Made by a program: the position numbers and the translations under genes. From contig JANRIQ010000018.1 in the NCBI GenBank assembly GCA_033764775.1, positions 332,796-396,795 on the forward strand: a stretch of 64,000 bases of DNA, given 5' to 3'. Shown one piece after another: positions 8,490-16,712 of this stretch (positions are counted from its first letter, which is position 1; every line of letters begins with the position of its first letter). The notes below the pieces were generated by a model. The model did no database searches, was not told where the DNA came from, and was given only the letters and a program-made list of their open reading frames with translations. Source of the stretch: JAWXCE01 sp033764775. GTDB lineage: Bacteria > Pseudomonadota > Alphaproteobacteria > Rhizobiales > Rhodomicrobiaceae.

Positions 8490-9854
8490 ATGGACAGCGC
8501 GCACACGCACGCTCAGACGCTCGGCGAGCGCGAGAGCATCTGGTTCAAGCTCACCATGCTGACGAAGGCGGATCAGCCGATCCAGAACCTCGTGCGCATG
8601 GCGGAGAAATACGGCGGGTGCATCAAGATCAACCTGCGCGACGAGCGCATTTTCTTCCTTACCGACCCGGCGCATTTCAAGCACTGCCTCATCACCCATG
8701 TCGACAAGTATGGCAAATATTTCGACGGGCTGACGCCGATCTTCGGAAAGTCAATGATCACGGTGGACGGCGCGCTATGGCAGAAAATCAGGCAGCCGCA
8801 GCAGCCCGCGTTCCAGCCGATGATGTTCACCGGATACGTGCCGTACCTGCTCTCCTCGGTGCGAGAGCGCGCCAAGGCCTGGGAGCGTTTCGCCGAGACG
8901 GGCGAAAGCTTTAACATGCTGCAGGAGACCTGGACGCTTGCGGCCTCCATGATCTGCAAGGCGCTGTTCGACCGCGACATGCCGTTCAATCCGGAGGTCG
9001 TGTTTTCGGCGGTGAAAACCTACACGGACGTGGCGCAGCACAAGGACATCCGCCTGCGCAAGGTGAACGGCGAATTGTCGGAGGTGCCGCTCGACGAGAG
9101 CGCGGCGGACGCCATCAAAACCTGGATTTCCGTACCGCCGCAGGTGCTGGGCGCGATCCCTCGCGACCATCGCGAGAAAACGCTGATGACCATGCTCGAC
9201 GAGGTTCTGGCCGACGAGGGCCGCCCCGAGTTCGACCGCCAGCAGGTGCTCGATGAAATGAAGCAGTATCTTTGGGCGGGCACGGAGACGACGGCGCTAA
9301 CCCTCGCCTGGGCCTTCTACCTCATCCACCTGCACCCGGAGGTGGGCGACCGCATCCTCAACGAGGGCCTTGAGGTCTACGGCGACCGCACGCCCAACTG
9401 GCAGGATTTGCAGAACCTGCACTACACGCGCGCCGTCATCCAGGAAACCATGCGGCTTTATCCGCCCATCTGGAGCTTCATCCGCGAGGCGGTGGCCGAG
9501 GACGAGATCGCCGGGCGCAAGGTCGAGCCAGGCGACAAGATGGTGCTGAGTTCCTACGTGGTGCACCACTCCGAGCGCTGGTGGCCCGAACCGGAGCGGT
9601 TTAGCCCGGAGCGCTTCATGCCCAACGCCATCCGCGAGCGGCAGAAGACGCACCCCTACATCTATATGCCGTTTTCGCTCGGCAAGCGGAGTTGCATCGG
9701 CGGGCAGCTGTCGATTATCGAGAATTCACTGGCGCTAACGCAGTTGCTGCGGCGGTTCCGGCCGGAGTATCTCGGCGAGGTTCCAGCGCGCATCTCAGCG
9801 ACCGTCACGCTCACGCCCGAAAACGGCGCGCTGCCCTTCGCCATAAAGACGTAA
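8490..9854 (+). CDS. cytochrome P450
   Basis: A 454-residue haem monooxygenase with every core P450 motif. AGTETT at 263-268 is the I-helix oxygen-activation motif, ETMR at 319-322 the ExxR pair, and PFSLGKRSCIGG contains the haem-ligating Cys402. There is no signal peptide or membrane anchor, so it should be a soluble bacterial P450 using separate redox partners; none is encoded nearby. Family and substrate cannot be assigned, although the sequence looks more like bacterial relatives of fatty-acid hydroxylases than steroid or terpene classes (weak inference). The ATG at 8490 was chosen because the frame upstream offers only a TTG. The next gene begins 26 bp downstream on the same strand but differs sharply in base composition. 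Confidence 0.93.
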   Translation: MDSAHTHAQTLGERESIWFKLTMLTKADQPIQNLVRMAEKYGGCIKINLRDERIFFLTDPAHFKHCLITHVDKYGKYFDGLTPIFGKSMITVDGALWQKIRQPQQPAFQPMMFTGYVPYLLSSVRERAKAWERFAETGESFNMLQETWTLAASMICKALFDRDMPFNPEVVFSAVKTYTDVAQHKDIRLRKVNGELSEVPLDESAADAIKTWISVPPQVLGAIPRDHREKTLMTMLDEVLADEGRPEFDRQQVLDEMKQYLWAGTETTALTLAWAFYLIHLHPEVGDRILNEGLEVYGDRTPNWQDLQNLHYTRAVIQETMRLYPPIWSFIREAVAEDEIAGRKVEPGDKMVLSSYVVHHSERWWPEPERFSPERFMPNAIRERQKTHPYIYMPFSLGKRSCIGGQLSIIENSLALTQLLRRFRPEYLGEVPARISATVTLTPENGALPFAIKT

Positions 9855-9880
9855 GATCGTTTGATGAACAAGATCAGCTC

Positions 9881-11470
9881 ATGATCCAAAGTCTTTTCAA
9901 GTTTTATTGGTCATATAGTTTTTTTATATTTATTTTTTTGATAATCCTGTTTATCATGAGCCGGCGGGCGGAAGCCTCAGTACAGACAATATTTCATGCA
10001 CCATTTAATCAAAAAATTATAGGATTGTTTCCTTATATCGTTATTGGACTTGCGACGCTCCACTGCGTTTTGTATTTGCTAGTTCCGAACTTTGTCGATT
10101 ATGGCGAGCCGGTCATACCGCTGATGGCCGGAAATCTTCTCAGCGGCGCTCCGGTTTATTCGGATTGGGAGGAAGGGCAAAGCATAACCGGAAGCAATTA
10201 CGGTCCGGTCGTGTTTTTAACTCAATTACCAGCTCTTCTTATTCAGAGCTTTGCGGCGTCAAAACTCGTCGGGGTCGTGTCCGGCTTGGGGGTCATTTGG
10301 GCGGTTTATCTGATCGTTCGTCGGGAAACTGATGGACATTTTGCTCTAATAATCTGCACTGCGCTCGTAGGCTTGCTTGCCTTTAACTTACATTACTGGT
10401 TTTGGAACAGAACCGACTCATTCATTGTTTTGATTGTCGCCTTATGCTGCCTGGCTCATCAACGGTTGACTGCCGAACGTTTTTTGCCGGTTGTCGCAGG
10501 CGCCGCCGCGATCGCCATGAACTTGAAGCTGTTCGCCCCCTTGTATCTCATCCCATTAGCCGTGGTTTGCGTGCTGGCTGTGCCGATCAGCAGAAAATCT
10601 GCGACTATCCTCCTCGCATCGACGCTTATGTTTCTCGTTTTGCTGGTCTTACCCTTCATTGTATTCGACTTTAGCGGCGCGGCTTATCTGAGAAACATTC
10701 TTATCATGCGCAAGCAAGGTTTTGACCTCCCCGCCGCCGCCAACTCGCTGCTCTACGGCGTCGTGCTCGCGGCGCCGGCGCTTTATTTCTGGCGGCGCGA
10801 CTTAAGCGTCCAGGCCCATGCCCTGACGCTTTCGCTTGTGGTTTGCATCCTCATCGCGGCGGTGTTGTCTGGGAAACCGGGCGGCGGACAGGTCTACATG
10901 ATGCCCTTCGCGCCATTGTCGCTTTACGTCGCCGTCGTGCTGTTCGTTGAGCGCCAGCGAAGCGATACGGGCAAACAAAAGGTTTTCATCCAGTATTACG
11001 CCGTCGTGGCCGTCGCATGCGCTGCGCCAATCTGGGCGTACAGTTTCTATCAGGTGGCGCAGCAAATCCCGCGATATGGCCCGGAGGCGGACACGTCCTC
11101 TGAGTTGCGCGCCTTGTTTGAGAGGCATCCTCGAGCGGAGATGGGGCATGGCCTCACGTTTAAATCTTCCAGACCAACGGAAGAGTATTACCGCGTCCAT
11201 AAAGCGTTTCTCGGACAGCCGGTTCGCTTCGATTACGTGAACTATTCGGATCAACGACTGGCGGGCGTTCCGGCCAGCGTTGTTCATCCGTTGCTTGAGG
11301 GTTGCAGCGTGCCGGATTGGATTTTCGCCAAGACCGCGGCAAAGTTCGACAAAGCGGGGTATTTTGGCGTCACCTTGTTCGACGACAAAACCCGGACTTT
11401 GTTCAATGAGAATTACCGCCTGTCTTACGAGACCACGTATTTTGAAGTTTGGTCATGCAAGACACCATAA
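9881..11470 (+). CDS. polytopic membrane protein, possible GT-C type glycosyltransferase
   Basis: A 529-residue integral membrane protein with about ten or more hydrophobic segments and a soluble C-terminal region from about residue 410. DYGEPVIPLMAGNL in the first external loop and WNRTDSF further on resemble the acidic loop motifs of GT-C enzymes that use polyprenyl-phosphate sugars. The match is to the overall pattern, not to a named family. The first half is visibly AT-rich with poly-T stretches, unlike its neighbours, which suggests acquisition. It converges on a GT2-GtrA fusion, the kind of enzyme that would make and flip a polyprenyl-phosphate sugar donor for a GT-C transferase. The ATG at 9881 is preferred because upstream codons lie inside the P450 gene. 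Confidence 0.75.
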   Translation: MIQSLFKFYWSYSFFIFIFLIILFIMSRRAEASVQTIFHAPFNQKIIGLFPYIVIGLATLHCVLYLLVPNFVDYGEPVIPLMAGNLLSGAPVYSDWEEGQSITGSNYGPVVFLTQLPALLIQSFAASKLVGVVSGLGVIWAVYLIVRRETDGHFALIICTALVGLLAFNLHYWFWNRTDSFIVLIVALCCLAHQRLTAERFLPVVAGAAAIAMNLKLFAPLYLIPLAVVCVLAVPISRKSATILLASTLMFLVLLVLPFIVFDFSGAAYLRNILIMRKQGFDLPAAANSLLYGVVLAAPALYFWRRDLSVQAHALTLSLVVCILIAAVLSGKPGGGQVYMMPFAPLSLYVAVVLFVERQRSDTGKQKVFIQYYAVVAVACAAPIWAYSFYQVAQQIPRYGPEADTSSELRALFERHPRAEMGHGLTFKSSRPTEEYYRVHKAFLGQPVRFDYVNYSDQRLAGVPASVVHPLLEGCSVPDWIFAKTAAKFDKAGYFGVTLFDDKTRTLFNENYRLSYETTYFEVWSCKTP

Positions 11471-11494
11471 TGCTTTTTGCCGGCAAGAAAGGCG

Positions 11495-12625
11495 TCATCG
11501 CGCGCGCCAGGTGAAGATCGACGTCGCGACGTAATTCCATGCAGCGCCGATGATAATTCCTGCGACGCCAGACAGGATCCACGAATAGCGGTTTTCAAAA
11601 AGAAAATTGGCGATGCCCACATTGGCGATCATGCCAAACGAACAGACCAGATAGAAGCTCAGCAAACCGATCGCCAGCTGCCGCGCGCCCCGCAACCGCC
11701 TGTCGCGATAGGTGAAAACATTGTTGACGAAAAAGTTAAACGTCATGGCGGTGAGCGCCGCAACCGTCTGCGCGTTAATGAAGGTCGCGCGCTCGCTCAT
11801 GACCAGCGCGCTCAAAACCGCCATGTGCACGAAAACGCCGAGCCCGCCCACCGCCGCGAACAGAATAAACCGCACAGGCACCCACCTGCCGAAGAGCTTG
11901 TCGAGCAGAAGGTTGATGTATTCAAGCGTAACGAGCATGTCGAGCTTGCTTTCGCCGTGCTGGCGCTGCCGGAACACATAAGGGAGTTCCCTGATGCGGG
12001 GCGGGTTTGGGGCCGAGGCGATGACGTCGAGGAGGATTTTGTACCCTTGCGCCGACAACCTGCGCACCGAGGCGTCGAACATCTCGCGCTTGAACGCAAA
12101 AAAGCCGCTCATCGGATCTTTCAACTCGGCTTTGACCACGAGGCGGGACAGTCTCGTCGCGAGCCGGCTTTTCCATTGCCGGCTTTCGTCCCAGTCGCCC
12201 ACGCCGCCCTGATCCATGTAGCGGGAGCCGACGACGATGTCCGCGTCGTTCGCCCGCAAAACTTTAAGCATGCCCGGCAGCAGCGTTTCGTCATGCTGCA
12301 GGTCGGCGTCCATGACGGCCACGAAAGGCGCAGCCGTGCTCAGCACGCCTTCGACAACGGCGCTCGACAGCCCCCGCCGGCCGATGCGATGGATCACGCG
12401 AATACGCGGGTCTTTCAACGAAAGCTGGCGGACAACATCAGCGGTGCCGTCGGGCGAATCGTCATCGACGACGATCAGCTCCCATGACACGCCCGTCAGA
12501 GCCGCCGCTACGCGCTCAAGCAAAAGCGGAATGTTTTCGCGCTCATTGAAGGTGGGGGCGACAACAGCCAACTCCAGCGCGCCAGCTTTTTCAGGCGCAT
12601 CCGTCATGCGTACCGGCTGAAGCAT
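11495..12625 (-). CDS. GT2 polyprenyl-phosphate glycosyltransferase fused to a GtrA-like flippase domain
   Basis: A 376-residue two-domain protein. The first ~240 residues are a DPM1/GtrB-like GT-A domain: APTFNERENI at the start, VVDDDSPDGT for nucleotide binding, MDADLQHD as the DxD metal site, and VGSRYMDQGG downstream. Residues about 250-376 form four hydrophobic segments of GtrA type, including FNFFVNNVFTYRDRR, a GtrA signature. The predicted role is to attach a sugar to polyprenyl phosphate at the cytoplasmic face and help flip it across the inner membrane. Fusions of these two domains are known. The convergent AT-rich membrane protein may be the acceptor transferase (inference). The sugar cannot be determined. 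Confidence 0.9.
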   Translation of the reverse strand: MLQPVRMTDAPEKAGALELAVVAPTFNERENIPLLLERVAAALTGVSWELIVVDDDSPDGTADVVRQLSLKDPRIRVIHRIGRRGLSSAVVEGVLSTAAPFVAVMDADLQHDETLLPGMLKVLRANDADIVVGSRYMDQGGVGDWDESRQWKSRLATRLSRLVVKAELKDPMSGFFAFKREMFDASVRRLSAQGYKILLDVIASAPNPPRIRELPYVFRQRQHGESKLDMLVTLEYINLLLDKLFGRWVPVRFILFAAVGGLGVFVHMAVLSALVMSERATFINAQTVAALTAMTFNFFVNNVFTYRDRRLRGARQLAIGLLSFYLVCSFGMIANVGIANFLFENRYSWILSGVAGIIIGAAWNYVATSIFTWRAR

Positions 12626-12788
12626 TTCGACGCCCGTTTCTATGTTTGGCGTGATCGCATAGCTTTGCAGGTTAAACCTATCAAGAAAATCAACATGCGA
12701 TGTTTAATGATATTGCGGTTATGAGCCTACGCTAGATCGCTCAACAACGGAAACAACTGGACGTCAAGATCAAAATCGCGATTTGGTC

Positions 12789-12817
12789 AAGGCTATCCCT
12801 CAGCTTCGGATAGCCTT
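12789..12817 (-). terminator. 10-bp hairpin spanning the monooxygenase stop codon
   Basis: AAGGCTATCC at 12789-12798 and GGATAGCCTT at 12808-12817 are perfect reverse complements around a nine-base loop. On the minus strand the stem includes the last codons and the TAG of the small monooxygenase gene. There is no long U-tract, so intrinsic termination would be weak; mRNA 3'-end protection is an alternative role. Confidence 0.5.
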
Positions 12818-13137
12818 TGCGCGGCTGGGTGGATAACCTGCAGCGCGTCGAACATCTCAAGCTGCGGGCCGCCGATGTAATAGCCCTTCGTCTGCCCGGC
12901 GTCCCTGTGCGCCAGCCGGAAGCTCTCCGACCGCGTCCAGTCCTCGAACTGCGCGCGGCTCGCCCAAATGGTGTGCGAAACGTAGAGCGTGTGATCCTCC
13001 GCCTCGCCGCCCTTCAGCAGGTGAAAGGCCACGAACCCCGGCTCGCGGTTGATGTGCACCTCGCGGTTCAGCCACGCGGCTTCGAACGCGCCTTCCTGCC
13101 CCTTCACCACCCGAAACCGGTTCATCACGATGAACAT
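12793..13137 (-). CDS. antibiotic biosynthesis monooxygenase (ABM) domain protein, HmoA/IsdG-like
   Basis: A 114-residue single ABM domain of the dimeric ferredoxin-like fold used by haem-degrading and quinone monooxygenases. MNRFRVVKGQEGAFEAAW near the N-terminus, NREPGFVAFHLLKGG and YVSHTIWASRAQFEDWTRS match HmoA-type proteins. The substrate is unknown, and haem degradation is only one option. The ATG at 13137 follows a GGTGGGG stretch; a GTG three codons earlier is the alternative. It overlaps the 3' end of the molybdopterin oxidoreductase gene by 13 bp, so the two are probably co-translated. A 10-bp hairpin covers its stop codon. Confidence 0.85.
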   Translation of the reverse strand: MFIVMNRFRVVKGQEGAFEAAWLNREVHINREPGFVAFHLLKGGEAEDHTLYVSHTIWASRAQFEDWTRSESFRLAHRDAGQTKGYYIGGPQLEMFDALQVIHPAAQRLSEAEG

Positions 13138-15224
13138 TCGCCCCACCCTTTCCTGATCCAGACGCTCGTATCATGGAATGCCGCCCCGCCAAAGGGCGCC
13201 GACGCATCAGCGCCGACGAGCGTGTTGATCCCGGCCCCGCCGGCGTGCGCCTTGTTCGGCCAAATCCCTTCTGCGATCACGACGCCGCGCCGCGCCCCGT
13301 CGAACAGCCGCGCATGCAGACGCACCTCGCCTCGCGCGTTGCCCAGCGTCACTGGGTCGCCGTCACCCACCGCCAAAACGCTCGCGTCGTCCGGGTGCAG
13401 CAAGGCCTCGGGCCGCCGCTCGCGACCCACGCTGCCCGGCGTCTCGGTGAAGCTGGAGTTGAGGAAGGTGCGGGCGGGCGCGGTCACCAGCCGGAACGGA
13501 TGAGCCGCGTCGGCTTCCTCCGTCGCCGCCCAATGGTCTGGCAGTGCGGGCATCACGGCGGCATGGGCTAGCGCTCCCGGGCTCGGGAACGGCACGCGCG
13601 CCCAATCGACGCGGAAATGAAAGCGGCGGTCGGCGTGCGCGAAGCCGTTCAGAAAGTGCGCATCCTCAAAACGCGGCGTGCAGTCGATCCAGCGGTCGCG
13701 CTCGATCTGCGCCAGGTCGCCGCGTCCCGACGCCTTGAGTGTTTCGTCGATGATCTCGCGCTCGGTCATGTGGAAGCCGCGATGCTCGGCGCCTACCCGT
13801 TTGGCCAATTCGGCGAGCACCCAGTGATTGGAGCGGCACTCGCCGGGCGCCTCCACGAGTTTTGGCCCGAACATTAGGCTTGGATGCGCGGCGGCCTGGT
13901 AGATGTCGTCATGCTCCAGAAACATGGTGGCGGGCAGCACGATGTCGGCCATCTCCGCCGTCTCGGTCATGAACTGTTCGTGCACGCAGGTGAACAAATC
14001 CTCGCGCGAGAAACCGCGCTTCACGAGCGCCTGCTCGGGGCAGACCGAGACGGGGTTGGTGTTCTGGATGAACAGCGCCGCGACCGGCGGCCCGCCATGC
14101 AGATCGGCCGCCTCGCCGCATAGTATGGCGCCGATGCGTGACTGGTCGAGCTGGCGCGTGGCGGAGTCGATGGCGTCATGCCCCTCGATCAGCGATTTGT
14201 CGAGCCGGAAAAGCCCAGAGCCGGAATGCAGCGCGCCGCCGCCCCGATGCGCCCAGGCGCCCGTCACCGCCGGAATGCACGAGACCGCGTGCATGTTGGA
14301 GGCGCCGTTGCGCGAGCGCGTGAAGCCGTAACCGATGCGGAAAAACGCGCGCTTCGTGCTCCCAATGGCGCGGGCGAACGCCTCGATCTCCTCAACGGCC
14401 ATGCCGGTGATCGCCGCCGCCCACGCCGGAGTCTTGTCCGCCAGATGAGCCGCGAGCGCGTCCGGGTCGTCGGCATAGCGGCGCATGTACTCCCAATCGG
14501 CCGCGCCGTCGCGGAACAGGCAGTGCATCACGGCGCAGGCGAGCGCGCCGTCCGTCCCCGGGCGGATCAGAACGGGGATGTCCGCCTGCTTCATCGTGGC
14601 AGTGTCGTAAACATCGACGACGGCCAGGCGCGCGCCGCGCTTCCTCGCCGCCGCGACTTGGGTCATCACGTTCACCTGGGTGTGCACGGGGTTCGTGCCC
14701 CAGATGACGATGAGGTCGGCGTCCGCCATCTCCCGGCTGTCCACGCCGCGCACCGCGCCGACGCCGGCGAGCCAGCCGCTCCACGACAGGCTGATGCAGA
14801 TGGTGGAGTGCTGACGCGAGTATCGCTTCGCGTGCCGTAGCCGGTTGATCCCGTCGCGTTGCACGAGGCCCATGGTGCCGGCGTAGTAATAGGGCCAGAC
14901 CGCTTCGGCGCCGGACCGCGCTTCGGCTTTCAGCAGCGCCTCGGCGGTCTCGTCGAGCGCCGCCTCCCACGAGATGCGCCGCCATTCGCCATCCCCCTTC
15001 GCCCCGACCCGTTGCATCGGATGCAGCAGCCGATCGGGATGGTGGATGCGCTCGGCGTAGCGCGCCACCTTCTCGCAAATGACGCCGAGGGTGTATGGAT
15101 GGTCTTTGGCCCCGCGCACCCGGCCGATGCGCCCGTCGGACACCTCCACCTCGAGGGCGCAAACGCTCGGGCAATCATGCGGGCAGGTGGAGAAACGTCG
15201 CTCGGCCAAACTCATGGCGCGCAC
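13125..15224 (-). CDS. molybdopterin-dependent oxidoreductase of the DMSO reductase family
   Basis: A 699-residue cytoplasmic-type molybdoenzyme. Residues about 14-50 carry the N-terminal [4Fe-4S] ligands, CPHDCPSVC followed by a fourth cysteine in VICEK. Molybdopterin-binding segments follow, among them IWGTNPVHTQVN and QNTNPVSVCPEQ. The C-terminal beta-barrel contains LNSSFTETPG and LHPDDASVLAVGDGDPV, typical of the molydopterin dinucleotide-binding domain. No twin-arginine signal is present. The substrate is not evident: formate dehydrogenase-like, nitrate reductase-like and biotin-sulfoxide-like relatives share this layout, and no subunit genes flank it. The start codon is unsettled between two nearby ATGs (15224 and 15215). 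It overlaps the ABM gene downstream. Confidence 0.9.
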   Translation of the reverse strand: MRAMSLAERRFSTCPHDCPSVCALEVEVSDGRIGRVRGAKDHPYTLGVICEKVARYAERIHHPDRLLHPMQRVGAKGDGEWRRISWEAALDETAEALLKAEARSGAEAVWPYYYAGTMGLVQRDGINRLRHAKRYSRQHSTICISLSWSGWLAGVGAVRGVDSREMADADLIVIWGTNPVHTQVNVMTQVAAARKRGARLAVVDVYDTATMKQADIPVLIRPGTDGALACAVMHCLFRDGAADWEYMRRYADDPDALAAHLADKTPAWAAAITGMAVEEIEAFARAIGSTKRAFFRIGYGFTRSRNGASNMHAVSCIPAVTGAWAHRGGGALHSGSGLFRLDKSLIEGHDAIDSATRQLDQSRIGAILCGEAADLHGGPPVAALFIQNTNPVSVCPEQALVKRGFSREDLFTCVHEQFMTETAEMADIVLPATMFLEHDDIYQAAAHPSLMFGPKLVEAPGECRSNHWVLAELAKRVGAEHRGFHMTEREIIDETLKASGRGDLAQIERDRWIDCTPRFEDAHFLNGFAHADRRFHFRVDWARVPFPSPGALAHAAVMPALPDHWAATEEADAAHPFRLVTAPARTFLNSSFTETPGSVGRERRPEALLHPDDASVLAVGDGDPVTLGNARGEVRLHARLFDGARRGVVIAEGIWPNKAHAGGAGINTLVGADASAPFGGAAFHDTSVWIRKGWGECSS

Positions 15225-15427
15225 TTTAGCAAAGCCGGCCGCTGCGGAGAAGGTGCGAAGCGCAAGACGCTAGCCCCGCTTTGCGCGTGGTCAAAATATA
15301 GAACCCCTATCAAACCATGCGAAACGGGTATTTCCGTTCCCGTCAAGCCCATGGTTCCCTCATGGCGTCAACTTGCTTTGACACCTCACGAAACAGACCT
15401 CCACGGTCTTCCATAAAGGTCATCACC

Positions 15428-16588
15428 ATGAAAACAGGGATCTTGGCGGCGTGCCTGCTTGCGGCCGCGACCGCATTCGCTCACGCCGACGCATTGAAGG
15501 AAGCGGCGGACATTCAAGCCCTCGAAGCGAAGGAATCAGGCCGGCCAAGCTACTCGCCCGCCACCGCCGTGAAATTCAAAGCGGAGGATCGCGTCTATCT
15601 GAAGAACACGCTTGCGGTCGACTTCACCTACAACAAAGCGACGGCGACCCTGCCGTTGTTCCGCGGCCTGTCGTCCAAGGGAGAGGATGTGTTCTACATC
15701 ATCACCGAGGCGTCCGATCATGCGGTCGCGGAGAAGCTGGGCGTGAACTTCGCGCCGAAAATGCGCCACGTCATCGGCACGGCGGGCGCGATGCCCGTCA
15801 CCATCGACAAGGGCCTCGTCAAGTTCCCCGGCGATGTGGACTTCTCGCCGAAATGGGAGGTGAAGCCGGGCTCGCCGAGCGCCTTTCCGCCCGCGTCGTT
15901 CAAGCCCGGCGCCGTCGCCGACGCCAACTACTCCTCGCTCGCCGTGATGCCGTCCGGCGTGGTGCTCAATCTGCAGATCGTGCACAACAAAACGGGCAGC
16001 CACGACCGGATGAAGGACATCGACCTGAAAAAGCGCACGGTGACGCTGTCGGTGCTGGACGGCTTCCAGGGCGGCAAACAGTATTTCTATCACTTGGTGA
16101 CGGACGTGTCGCTCGATCTGGCCGCCGTGCTAGAGCAAGGCGTGTATGCCCCCAAACTCGCGCTCATCCCCGCGTTCGGCCAGTCCGAGCCGTCGCAAAA
16201 GTCGGCGCTGCTCGCCTTCGCGCCGGTGGTGAACGGCATCTCCGACGTGAAAAACCCGGAGTTCCAGGGCTTTGAGGCCTCCCTCGCCAATGGCGGCATT
16301 GACCCGATCAACGTGTTCCCGTTCGGCCCGGACAACGCGGACAGCTCGGACAACAACAATTACTCGCCGCTGTGGGACGCTCACGTCGTCGCCTGGACGC
16401 CGGAAGCCGTGAAGGCCGGCAAGGTGCGCCGCATCAAATCGGTGGAGGATCTGAAAAAGCTCGCCGCCGAGGGCTTGATCGTGAGCGCAAATCAAGACGC
16501 GGAGCCAAATCCCTGGCTCGGCGGTCTGAAGCCGCTGAAGGTCACCATCAACTGCCCGGTGATCGCTCATCCGGCCAGCGTGAAGTGA
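15428..16588 (+). CDS. secreted protein of unknown function
   Basis: A 386-residue protein with a clean signal peptide (TGILAACLLAAATAFAHA, cleavage near residue 20). The mature part is predicted soluble and beta-rich, with repeated Asp/Asn-rich segments such as NADSSDNNNYSPLWDAHVV and a single cysteine near the end in INCPVIAHP. No domain could be named with confidence. The start at 15428 has AAAGG eight bases upstream. The following gene, also secreted, is a PQQ-type dehydrogenase, but a hairpin at 16599-16627 separates them, so co-transcription is uncertain. Confidence 0.85.
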   Translation: MKTGILAACLLAAATAFAHADALKEAADIQALEAKESGRPSYSPATAVKFKAEDRVYLKNTLAVDFTYNKATATLPLFRGLSSKGEDVFYIITEASDHAVAEKLGVNFAPKMRHVIGTAGAMPVTIDKGLVKFPGDVDFSPKWEVKPGSPSAFPPASFKPGAVADANYSSLAVMPSGVVLNLQIVHNKTGSHDRMKDIDLKKRTVTLSVLDGFQGGKQYFYHLVTDVSLDLAAVLEQGVYAPKLALIPAFGQSEPSQKSALLAFAPVVNGISDVKNPEFQGFEASLANGGIDPINVFPFGPDNADSSDNNNYSPLWDAHVVAWTPEAVKAGKVRRIKSVEDLKKLAAEGLIVSANQDAEPNPWLGGLKPLKVTINCPVIAHPASVK

Positions 16589-16598
16589 CGTGAGGCAA

Positions 16599-16627
16599 GG
16601 ACGTGGACGCGCGCTCTCCCCACGTCC
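16599..16627 (+). terminator. hairpin after the secreted unknown gene
   Basis: GGACGTGG at 16599-16606 and CCACGTCC at 16620-16627 are perfect reverse complements with a 13-base loop, 10 bp after the stop codon. No U-tract follows. It may be a weak terminator or a transcript-stabilising stem. Confidence 0.4.
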
Positions 16628-16712
16628 GCGCCTTTGCTCCCTCTTTCGCGAACGTGTTGGAACCTTATTTCATCCGCATCCATTCACCGACAGCTTCCCA
16701 AAGTGAGGACGG

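Noticed and set aside
11477..12487. Long plus-strand frame opposite the GT2-GtrA gene
   Set aside because: It is the antisense of a well-supported gene. Its Arg/His-rich composition is typical of GC-rich shadow frames and it has no domain signature.
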